Below are positions 27,866 to 35,299 of a DNA stretch of 57,811 nucleotides, piece by piece (positions within the stretch are counted from its first letter, which is position 1; every line of letters starts with the position of its first letter). The notes beneath the pieces were generated by a model. The model saw only the letters and a program-made list of their open reading frames with translations, did no database searches and had not been told where the DNA came from. Source of the DNA: Rhodospirillaceae bacterium. GTDB lineage: Bacteria; Pseudomonadota; Alphaproteobacteria; Rhodospirillales; UBA2165. The translations under genes were made by a program, and so were the position numbers. Where the stretch lies: contig JABHAA010000043.1 of assembly GCA_018674495.1 (NCBI GenBank), positions 85,615 through 143,425 on the forward strand, written 5' to 3'.

Positions 27866-28297
27866 TTACTTATTCTTTTTCGCTTTCTTTTTGTCCTTCG
27901 CCACAATTTTCTTCTTTTGTTTCTTAAGCTTTTTTATTGTCTTTTTCAGTTTCCTGATTTTTTCTTCTTGGTTGGATTTCTTGTCTTTTTTGGGCTTTTT
28001 GGCCCTAGCGGATTTTCCTGTATCACTGCCCGATTTTGCACCGCTGCTTACGCCAACCTTTAGTGGTGCGACAGGTTTGACCGGCTTCTTTTTGGCGGTT
28101 TTTCGAGATGATGCGTTTGCCAAAAGTGATTTGGCCGAGGCAATGATTTGCCGGGCACTTTTCACGCTTATTCCAGGGACCACTGATAATTCAGCAGGCT
28201 TCGCCTTTGCCACATTCGCAATTGTCAGGTATTTGCTTTTCACGAATGCCGCCGCTAACGAGGGGCCAATCCCGTCAATATCTGTCAAACTTGTCAT
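27866..28297 (-). CDS. Helix-hairpin-helix protein with lysine-rich C-terminal tail
   Basis: 143 residues. Residues 5-60 look like a tandem helix-hairpin-helix DNA-binding domain: DIDGIGPSLAAAF and LSVVPGISVKSARQIIA each contain the GIG/GIS hairpin. From about residue 65 the protein is almost only Lys with Ala, Ser and Val (KKLKKQKKKIVAKDKKKAKK), a strongly basic tail like those of bacterial H1-like proteins. Start: AAGGAG 8 bases before the ATG at 28297. First gene of the pair with ppk2. It should bind DNA, RNA or polyphosphate; which is not known. Confidence 0.75.
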   Translation of the reverse strand: MTSLTDIDGIGPSLAAAFVKSKYLTIANVAKAKPAELSVVPGISVKSARQIIASAKSLLANASSRKTAKKKPVKPVAPLKVGVSSGAKSGSDTGKSARAKKPKKDKKSNQEEKIRKLKKTIKKLKKQKKKIVAKDKKKAKKNK

Positions 28298-28712
28298 TCT
28301 CAAATCTCCTTCTTCGGTTTACACGCAAGGCGTACCCAACAGGTTTCTCCGGTGAATTTCATCTCACCAAAAATCATTCGCCCAACTACAGGGATACAAA
28401 GCCGCCCGATATTCATCTGTCACCGAATCGAAGCGCAAATCGAGTTTGGATTCGGCAGGTATTTTGCTGATAACAACCTATAGAAATTACGGGAATCCGC
28501 CTTGATACCCATCAATTTGCGAAGGGGAGCAGAGAGAGGGTTTTATTTGCCGTCCGTCCTACCCCTCTAAATCTGTCCCGCGCCCTTGCAAAGTTCATAA
28601 AACGTTCTAAATAGATATAGGCAGCCGGCATTGGGAAGCAGCGACAAAATACCGCTGAATTCAGCCGAAAACCGTAAGAAAGCGTGAGAAACCGTCATAA
28701 GCGTAAGGGGGG

Positions 28713-28996
28713 GGTATGAGCATGTCGCATTTGGAGAATTCACATCACGGATGGTATGTGCTGCGGCGGGGGCTTCGATCTCAGACAAGTGCCCGGATCG
28801 ATGCCCACATGGCCAAGCATATTCCGCCGAAACAGCCGCCTCGGCTGCGTTGGCCGGGCCGAACCAAACCACGCCTAAGTGAGCTGCGCCAATGCGGTAC
28901 ATTCCGGTATGAACCGTAAGGAATAGTAATGAAACGGTATGGTCGATTTCGGCAAAATATGTCGCGCCCATGTGTCGGGCGCGAAGGCGGCATACC
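28713..28996 (+). repeat. Repeated GGTATG hexamers, possible operator array
   Basis: GGTATG occurs at 28713, 28753, 28906 and 28936, and inverted (CATACC) at 28991. Spacing within the pairs is 40 and 30 bases, near whole turns of the helix. Such placement is expected for a regulator binding one DNA face; this is inference. Confidence 0.4.
28962..28984. repeat. Inverted repeat TCGCGCCC-N7-GGGCGCGA
   Basis: Perfect 8-base arms and a 7-base centre, about 130 bases before the glutamine-synthetase-like gene. No T-run follows, so an operator or leader hairpin is more likely than a terminator. Confidence 0.5.
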
Positions 28997-29110
28997 AGGG
29001 ATAGTATGGCGGAGTTGGCATGACCGGCGGGCGGGTCTTGATCGCGCCGAGTGCAATTCCGCTGCAACACCACGCCTTGTAAATGCTGGGCCAGCGGGTT
29101 AGGTCGAACT

Positions 29111-30598
29111 ATGGAAAGCTTCCAATTTATCAAACGTCACGGGCTGTGGAGCGACGAGCAGGCGCGCCAGGCTGTCGAATTACAACACCGCATCGAAGCC
29201 GGGGATTTAAACTTGATCCGTGTTGCCTGGCCCGACCCGCACGGCGCCATCCGCGCCAAGTCTGTCACCGTGCCGGCTTTCAAAGATGTGCTCGAAAACG
29301 GCTATAATATTAATATTGCCACCTCGACGCTGGACGGCTCTGGCGCGCGGGTATTCAAATCCTTCACCGCCGGCGGCGGGCTGGGGCTGGACGAGTTCAC
29401 TGGCTCGCCCAATCTGACGGCGGTGCCAGATCCCGGCACCTTCCGCATCCTGCCCTGGGCGCCCGATATTGGCTGGGTTCTGTGCGATCAGTATTTCCAC
29501 GATGGCCGCCCTTTCCACTTCGCCACTCGGCATCTGTTGAAACAGCAATTGCAGCGCCTTGAGGGCCGCGGCCTCGGCCATGTGGTGGGGCTCGAGACGG
29601 AATGGTATTTATCGCGCATCGTCCAGGAGCATCTGGGGCCGGAAAATATTGGCGTGCCCGGATTATTGGGCAAACCCGTCGCCACGGCGCCGGTGGAGCG
29701 CGGCTATTCCTATCATTCGGAAACCAACCTGGACATCATGCAGCCGGTGTTGAGCGAGCTAACGGCTGCCTATCAGGCCCTTGGCCTGCCTTTGCGGTCC
29801 ATGGAAAACGAATGGGGACCGGGCCAGGTGGAATGCACCTTTTCCGCCGATGACGCCCTTGCGGCGGCCGACAACTACGCCCTTTTTCGCACCGCCACCC
29901 GACAGGTCTGTCACCGCCTCGGCTACTTCGCCACCTTCATGTGCCGACCGGGCATTGCCGGGCACTATTCGTCGGGCTGGCATCTGCACCAATCGGTCAA
30001 AGACAAGATGGGCGTCAATCAATTGATCCCCGGCGACGGCGATGGTCACCTATCGCCGCTGGGCCAGAATTTTCTGGCCGGGCTTTTGGACCACGCGGTC
30101 GAGGGGACCATCTTCGGCACCCCGACGATCAACGGCTTCCGACGCTTCCAGCCCAATTCCCTGGCGCCCGACCGGGCCGGCTGGGGCTACGATCACCGGG
30201 GCACCATGATGCGCGTCCTCGGTGGGCCGGAAGATCCGACAACGCGCATCGAAAACCGCGCGGGCGAGCCCGCCGCCAATCCGTATCTGTTTATCGCCGC
30301 GCAAATCGCCGCCGGCATCGACGGGCTGGAACGGGAATTGCCCTTGTGGGCGCCGGACGACGATTCCTACGAGGCCGACCGGCCCTTGCTGCCGCAAAAC
30401 CTGGGCGCGGCGCTAACCGTCCTCGACCGGAGCCAATTGTACCGGGAACAGTTCGGCGATCTGTTCGTCGATTATTACCTGGCCTTCAAGAGCGTCGAGC
30501 TGGGCCGCTTTGAGCAGCACTGCGAAGAAAACGGCATTGACCCCGGCTCTGGGGACGTGACTCAATGGGAACAGAACGAATATTATGATTTCTTTTAG
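29111..30598 (+). CDS. Glutamine-synthetase-family protein, probable gamma-glutamyl-amine ligase
   Basis: 495 residues with the glutamine synthetase fold: GLETEWYL (first metal-binding Glu), MENEWGPGQVE, SSGWHLHQS with the ATP/glutamate-site residues, and RIENRAGEPAANPYL near the C terminus. Being directly upstream of a Rieske oxygenase, it resembles gamma-glutamylanilide synthases (TdnQ/AtdA1-type) that glutamylate an aromatic amine before dioxygenation, rather than housekeeping GlnA. It lacks the usual GlnA adenylylation-loop sequence as far as I can see. The ATG at 29111 is chosen because the conserved sequence starts there (MESFQF). The oxygenase genes begin 27 bases after its stop. Confidence 0.75.
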   Translation: MESFQFIKRHGLWSDEQARQAVELQHRIEAGDLNLIRVAWPDPHGAIRAKSVTVPAFKDVLENGYNINIATSTLDGSGARVFKSFTAGGGLGLDEFTGSPNLTAVPDPGTFRILPWAPDIGWVLCDQYFHDGRPFHFATRHLLKQQLQRLEGRGLGHVVGLETEWYLSRIVQEHLGPENIGVPGLLGKPVATAPVERGYSYHSETNLDIMQPVLSELTAAYQALGLPLRSMENEWGPGQVECTFSADDALAAADNYALFRTATRQVCHRLGYFATFMCRPGIAGHYSSGWHLHQSVKDKMGVNQLIPGDGDGHLSPLGQNFLAGLLDHAVEGTIFGTPTINGFRRFQPNSLAPDRAGWGYDHRGTMMRVLGGPEDPTTRIENRAGEPAANPYLFIAAQIAAGIDGLERELPLWAPDDDSYEADRPLLPQNLGAALTVLDRSQLYREQFGDLFVDYYLAFKSVELGRFEQHCEENGIDPGSGDVTQWEQNEYYDFF

Positions 30599-30625
30599 AG
30601 CGGTTCCGGCACTGGAGGTTCTGAG

Positions 30626-32014
30626 ATGATCAAAATGGATAAAATGTCAGCCGGAGCGGGCAGCCTGGATGCGGGCTATGACTGGGACAGGCTAGTCCAA
30701 GAAGACCGGGTTAGCCGTCAGATCTATACGGACCCGGTGATCTTCGCAGCTGAAATGACAAAGATATTTGGCGCCGTCTGGGTCTATATCGCCCACGAAA
30801 GCCAAATACCCAACAACGACAATTTTGTCAGGTCGCGGCTGGGCTTGCGCCCGATCATCGTCACAAGGGATTCCTCAGGCCGCGTTCGCGCCCTCTATAA
30901 TCGCTGCACCCATCGGGGCGCCACTATCTGCCGCCAGGACAGCGGCTCGGCCAAGGGCTTCACCTGCCCCTATCATGGCTGGGCGTATTCCAATAACGGC
31001 AAGCTGTCGGGGGTTCCGTGGCCGGACGGCTATGCGGATGATGCGCTGGACGGCGATAAGTTCAATCTGGCACAGGTTGCGCGAGTGGACAGCTACCGGG
31101 GCTTTATATTTGCCACGCTCAATGCGGACGCGCCGTCCCTAGACGATTATCTGGGCGGTGTGAAGCAGCCCATCGATGAATGGCTGGACCGGCAACCGGG
31201 GGGCAAGGTGGCCGTCTGCAATGCCAACCGGCTGAAATTCGACGGCAACTGGAAGCTCGCCTACGACAACGCCGCCGATGGCTATCACGTGGTGTTTTCA
31301 CACCGCTCCCTGCTGGCCATGGAAAACCGCATGGCCGAAGACAAGGGTATGACCTACTACAAGGAAAACCCGGACGGCGCGCCGATGTATGTGCGCTATT
31401 TCGGCAATGGCCATCATTTCAAGGACAAGCGCCCCAATATGGAGGTGCGCCCCGGCGCCATGTGGGAGATCGAAAGCCTGCATCCAGGTATGGAACATGT
31501 GGAAGAAGATTTCCGCCGCCGCCACGGGGATCGGGCGAACGAGCTGCTCGATCTGGCCTCCTCGGAGCCGGTCAATATCAACGTGTTTCCGAACCTGATG
31601 CTGCTCGGCAATCATATTCAGGTCGTTCAGCCTTTGTCGGTTTCCGAGACAGATACCACATGGTGGGGCACGGCGGTGATCGATGTGGATGGCGATATCG
31701 GCGACGATCTGGAAGCCATAAACGCGCTTCGCATGCGCACCCAGGAAGGCTTTCCCAATTTCGGCGAGGTGGACGATCTGATGAATTTCGAACAGATCCA
31801 GGCCGGCCTCGCGGCGGCAGAGGACGAATGGGTTTATATGCACCGTGGCCTTGGGCTAGAAGAAGGGCGCATCACCGTGGACGAAGGCGGCGTCATTACC
31901 GGGCCGGCCACCGACGAAGTGTTCATGCGCGAAACCATGAAGGTTTATAAGCGCCTGATGAGCGATGATCCGGCGATCGGCATCACCCGCGATCCCGATG
32001 CGGGGGATGGCTAG
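30626..32014 (+). CDS. Rieske non-heme iron oxygenase, alpha subunit
   Basis: 462 residues. Rieske [2Fe-2S] motif with Cys94-x-His96 (RCTHRG) and Cys114-x2-His117 (CPYHGW). The mononuclear iron site is in DNAADGYHVVFSH near residues 208-220 and the third ligand probably in the C-terminal part near DEVFMRE. These subunits hydroxylate or dihydroxylate aromatic rings using electrons from a reductase. The start at 30626 is preceded by GGAGG with a 7-base spacer. The beta-subunit gene overlaps by 8 bases. No reductase or ferredoxin gene is adjacent, so electrons must come from a partner encoded elsewhere. Confidence 0.9.
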   Translation: MIKMDKMSAGAGSLDAGYDWDRLVQEDRVSRQIYTDPVIFAAEMTKIFGAVWVYIAHESQIPNNDNFVRSRLGLRPIIVTRDSSGRVRALYNRCTHRGATICRQDSGSAKGFTCPYHGWAYSNNGKLSGVPWPDGYADDALDGDKFNLAQVARVDSYRGFIFATLNADAPSLDDYLGGVKQPIDEWLDRQPGGKVAVCNANRLKFDGNWKLAYDNAADGYHVVFSHRSLLAMENRMAEDKGMTYYKENPDGAPMYVRYFGNGHHFKDKRPNMEVRPGAMWEIESLHPGMEHVEEDFRRRHGDRANELLDLASSEPVNINVFPNLMLLGNHIQVVQPLSVSETDTTWWGTAVIDVDGDIGDDLEAINALRMRTQEGFPNFGEVDDLMNFEQIQAGLAAAEDEWVYMHRGLGLEEGRITVDEGGVITGPATDEVFMRETMKVYKRLMSDDPAIGITRDPDAGDG

Positions 32015-32615
32015 TCCCATGAACCATGATCCGTCAAAAACTTCCCACTACGTGGATGCCGGCTTTTATGAAAAACTGATCGCCGATTTCGGCGGTTGGC
32101 AATCGGACGCCGCTGAACAGAGCGACGTGGGCCTCCGCGATTCCTGCCGCCGCTTTTTGGAGAAAGAAGCGCGCTTTCTAGATCAGGGACGCAACGCGGA
32201 ATGGCTTGGCCTTTTTGCGCCGGAATGCCTTTACTGGGTGCCCGCCAGTCTGGACGGCGGCGATCCCAGGCGCGAAGTCGCGGTATCGTTCGATGACCGC
32301 CGCCGCATGGAGGACCGGGTATTCCGGCTCGATACCGACCATGCCTGGTCGCAGCAGCCGGTATCCAGGACGGCACGGCTGGTATCCAATGTCACCGTCT
32401 ATGCAACGGACGCGGCGGACGACGTGTTTATGGTGCGCTCCAACTTCTTGACTACCGAGTTTCAGGCTGGCGACAAGCGCATCTATACAGGCTGGTACGG
32501 CCACCAACTCCGGCGCCTGGGGAATTCCAATGGCGAAAGCTGGCAAATCCTGGTCAAGCAGGTGAACCTGATCGATTGCGACCAGAACCTTCGCAATCCA
32601 AGCATCGTGCTGTAG
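32007..32615 (+). CDS. Aromatic-ring hydroxylating dioxygenase, beta subunit
   Basis: 202 residues with the cystatin/SnoaL-like fold of the ring-hydroxylating beta subunits: RRFLEKEARFLDQGRNAEWLGLF, ECLYWVPAS and a C-terminal VKQVNLIDCD segment. It has no catalytic residues of its own and supports the alpha-subunit trimer. ATG 32007 overlaps the alpha stop and has a G-rich stretch upstream; ATG 32019 is an alternative. The stop is 9 bases from the convergent DUF454 gene. Confidence 0.85.
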   Translation: MASPMNHDPSKTSHYVDAGFYEKLIADFGGWQSDAAEQSDVGLRDSCRRFLEKEARFLDQGRNAEWLGLFAPECLYWVPASLDGGDPRREVAVSFDDRRRMEDRVFRLDTDHAWSQQPVSRTARLVSNVTVYATDAADDVFMVRSNFLTTEFQAGDKRIYTGWYGHQLRRLGNSNGESWQILVKQVNLIDCDQNLRNPSIVL

Positions 32616-32624
32616 GAAAGGTTT

Positions 32625-33047
32625 TTAGGCGGGAATGCGGCTGGCGCGGGTGAGGATATAGATCGCGACCGGCGTCAGGCAGACCATCATGATTGTGGGC
32701 GCCATCCAGCTGCCGGCGCCGATGACCGCGACCATGGCAACGCTGAGGCTCATCATCGAAACCGCCATGACTTTGGCCTTGGGCGGGATCACCCGGTGGC
32801 GCTCCCAATTTATAAGAGCCGGGCCGAACAATTTGTGGTTATAGAGCCAATCGTGAAACCGCCTGGATGAGCGAGCAAAAGCCCAGGCCGCCATGATGAT
32901 AAAGACGGTAGTCGGCAAGCCCGGCGTCACCACGCCGATGGTGCCGAGGGCCACGCAAAGCCAGCCAAACACGATCAACAGGGGGCGCATATAGGGCTTG
33001 GCCGCAGGAACCGGGCAATAGTCGGGTATGATCAATCGGTCAGTCAT
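32625..33047 (-). CDS. DUF454 (YbaN-like) inner-membrane protein
   Basis: 140 residues. The family pattern is clear: GWLCVALGTIGVVTPGLPTTVFIIMAAWAFARSS followed by FHDWLYNHKLFGPALINWE. Three membrane helices are visible (about 24-44, 45-58 and 98-128). Function of DUF454 is unknown. I take the ATG at 33047; upstream in-frame codons add a short unlike leader. Stands alone between convergent beta-subunit gene and an ABC importer operon on the same strand. Confidence 0.8.
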   Translation of the reverse strand: MTDRLIIPDYCPVPAAKPYMRPLLIVFGWLCVALGTIGVVTPGLPTTVFIIMAAWAFARSSRRFHDWLYNHKLFGPALINWERHRVIPPKAKVMAVSMMSLSVAMVAVIGAGSWMAPTIMMVCLTPVAIYILTRASRIPA

Positions 33048-33110
33048 AATATTCAATCTGGTAATCACACCATAAGAATACAAGAGGCGATTGGAATTGA
33101 CCGGCATCAA

Positions 33111-34265
33111 TTATTTATAAGGATCAGCAGCGTCGCGGAGGCCGTCTCCGAAGAAGTTGAAGGCCAGCACGGTGATAATCACCGGCACGGCGGGTAGCAG
33201 CAGCCACGGATAGAGCGCGACGGCTTCCAGATTTTGCGCTTCCACCAGCAGCACGCCCCAGCTGGTGATCGGCGGGCGGAGGCCGAGGCCAAGAAAACTG
33301 AGCGCGGTTTCGGCGAGGATCATCGATGGGATCGAAAGGGTCGCGGACGCGATCAGATGGCTCATGAAATTGGGCAGCAAATGGCGGGCGATAATACGCC
33401 TTGGCCTAGCGCCCATTAGCGAGGCCGCGGTGCAGAAATCTTCCTCGCGCAGGGCTAGTAGTTTTGAGCGCACGGCGCGCGCCAGCCCCGGCCAATCCAG
33501 CAAGGCCAGGATCAGCGTGATGCCGAAATAGATGGCAACCGGCGACCAGGTGACCGGCAAGGCAGCCGACAGCCCCAGCCACAAGGGCAGTTCGGGCATT
33601 GAGCGTAGAATTTCGATGGTGCGCTGGGACAAGTTATCCACCCAGCCGCCAAAATAACCGGCCGCACCGCCAATGGTGATGCCGAGGATGAAGGAGAGAA
33701 TTATGCCAACCAGCCCGACGGTCAGTGATATGCGCGTGCCGTACAATATACGCGACCAGACGTCGCGCCCCAGCCGGTCGGTGCCCAGCCAGAAAAAGGT
33801 GCCGCCATCGGACGCGCAGGCCAGATGCACGTTGGACTCGAACCCCAGCCAGAAATCATACTTGTCGCCCCGGCAGAAGAAGCGCAAGGGCTGCACCGCG
33901 CCTTTATCAATAGTGTATTCCCGCTTCAGCGTCGACATGTTGAGCTTGTAATTGAGGCCATAGACGAATGGGCCCGCAAACTCACCCTCGTGGAAGAAAT
34001 TGACGCTCTGCGGCGGTGCAAAAATATGATCGGTGTGGCGCGAGGTCAGCGCGTAGGGCGACAAAAATTCGGTGATCAGGATCGAGAAATAGAGAACGAA
34101 CAGGATGGCACCAGAATAGACCGCCAATTTGTGCCGTTTTAAGCGCCACCACATCATGCGCCATTGGGACGCCAGATAGAAACGCTCCTGCTCAGGGGTA
34201 AGGGCTTCGACCTCGTAAGGGTCAAACGGCTCGGAGGTAACGAAATGTTCCAGCTTGTCACTCAT
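33111..34265 (-). CDS. Peptide-type ABC transporter permease (DppC/YejE-like)
   Basis: 384 residues. An N-terminal helix (about 50-70) is followed by a long periplasmic segment and five helices with the permease EAA-like loop AASLMGARPRRIIARHLLPN, which docks the ATPase. The PLGTDRLGRDVWSRILYGTR segment (here FFWLGTDRLGRD) is characteristic of DppC/OppC. The periplasmic insert is longer than in DppC and resembles that of YejE, a microcin C/peptide importer. Overlaps the upstream permease gene by 4 bases and is the last gene of the operon. Confidence 0.88.
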   Translation of the reverse strand: MSDKLEHFVTSEPFDPYEVEALTPEQERFYLASQWRMMWWRLKRHKLAVYSGAILFVLYFSILITEFLSPYALTSRHTDHIFAPPQSVNFFHEGEFAGPFVYGLNYKLNMSTLKREYTIDKGAVQPLRFFCRGDKYDFWLGFESNVHLACASDGGTFFWLGTDRLGRDVWSRILYGTRISLTVGLVGIILSFILGITIGGAAGYFGGWVDNLSQRTIEILRSMPELPLWLGLSAALPVTWSPVAIYFGITLILALLDWPGLARAVRSKLLALREEDFCTAASLMGARPRRIIARHLLPNFMSHLIASATLSIPSMILAETALSFLGLGLRPPITSWGVLLVEAQNLEAVALYPWLLLPAVPVIITVLAFNFFGDGLRDAADPYK

Positions 34266-35260
34266 CGGCTGGTCCCCCCTTCAAGCCGGATTCGGGGATC
34301 GAGCACCGCCAACAACAGATCGGAAACAAACATGCCCACCACGGTCAACAGCGAGACGAACAACAGGAACGATCCGGCCAAGAACATGTCCTGGGCACGC
34401 AACGCTTCCAAAAGGATCGGGCCGGTGGTCGGCAAATCCAGAATAACCGAAACGATCACCGAGCCCGAAACCACCTGCGGCAACAGGTTGCCGATATCCG
34501 CGATAAACGGATTGAGCGCCATACGCAGCGGATATTTGACTAACAAGCGCCCGCGCGGGAGCCCCTTGGCGCGCGCCGTGATCACATATTGCTTGTGCAA
34601 TTCGTCGAGCAGATTGGCGCGCAGGCGACGGATCATGCCGGCGGTTCCGGCGGTGCCGATAACGATCACCGGAATCACCAGATGCTCCAATATCGACAAC
34701 GCCTTGGCGAAAGACATGGCCTCGTTTTCGAATTCCGGGTCCATCAGCCCGCCAATACTAGTGCCGAAGAATTTCTTGGCCAGAAACATCATGATCAGGG
34801 CGAGCAGGAAATTCGGCGTCGCCAGGCCGAAAAACCCGACCAATGTCAGCCCATAATCACCCCAACTATATTGGTGAGTGGCGGAATAGACGCCGATCGG
34901 AAAGGCGACGATATAGATGAATATCACGATGGAAAAATTGAGGATCAAGGAGTTAACAAAGACATCGCCGATCACCTCGGAGACCGGCAGATTATGTTCG
35001 ATCGAACGGCCGAAATCGCCCTGAACGATGCCTCCCACCCAGATCAGATATTGCTGCCACATGGGTTTGTCCAAATGATATTCCTGTTTCAGGAACTCGA
35101 TCTTTTGCGGATCGGCATTTTCGCCTTGGGACTGCAACTCGGCGATATAGCTGGTGAGGTAATCGCCAGGCGGCAACTGGATGATCACGAAGACCAACGC
35201 AGAGACCACAACCAGGGTCAGGATCATGACAAGGATACGCCGGGCGAGGAATTCAATCAT
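34262..35260 (-). CDS. Peptide-type ABC transporter permease (DppB-like)
   Basis: 332 residues, six membrane helices. N-terminal MIEFLARRILVMILTLVVVS is typical of DppB-type subunits; the EAA-like loop is YVITARAKGLPRGRLLVKYPLR. The periplasmic loop QEYHLDKPMWQQYLIWVGG matches the family. It forms the heterodimeric channel with the permease encoded next (4-base overlap). Substrate probably peptides or a peptide-like compound. Confidence 0.9.
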   Translation of the reverse strand: MIEFLARRILVMILTLVVVSALVFVIIQLPPGDYLTSYIAELQSQGENADPQKIEFLKQEYHLDKPMWQQYLIWVGGIVQGDFGRSIEHNLPVSEVIGDVFVNSLILNFSIVIFIYIVAFPIGVYSATHQYSWGDYGLTLVGFFGLATPNFLLALIMMFLAKKFFGTSIGGLMDPEFENEAMSFAKALSILEHLVIPVIVIGTAGTAGMIRRLRANLLDELHKQYVITARAKGLPRGRLLVKYPLRMALNPFIADIGNLLPQVVSGSVIVSVILDLPTTGPILLEALRAQDMFLAGSFLLFVSLLTVVGMFVSDLLLAVLDPRIRLEGGTSR

Positions 35261-35299
35261 GGGTACGGTTCTTTGTTGGAAATAGGCTTATAGCATTGA

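Larger units (their letters stand above)
28298..29110. other. Long noncoding region upstream of the glutamine-synthetase-like/Rieske genes
   Basis: About 810 bases without a convincing gene. The minus-strand frame over 28567-29133 has no family features or ribosome-binding site. The region contains four direct and one inverted copies of GGTATG, an 8-base-pair inverted repeat at 28962-28984, a G-tract near 28707-28714 and a loose repeat of about 20 bases near 28668-28707 (ACCGTAAG / ACCGTCATAAG). The left end must hold the promoter of the helix-hairpin-helix/ppk2 pair, the right end that of the glutamine-synthetase-like operon. Confidence 0.6.

Noticed and set aside
28567..29133. Minus-strand open frame of 188 codons in the long noncoding region
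   Set aside because: No recognisable domain, no ribosome-binding site, biased composition, and it overlaps the start of the glutamine-synthetase-like gene on the other strand.
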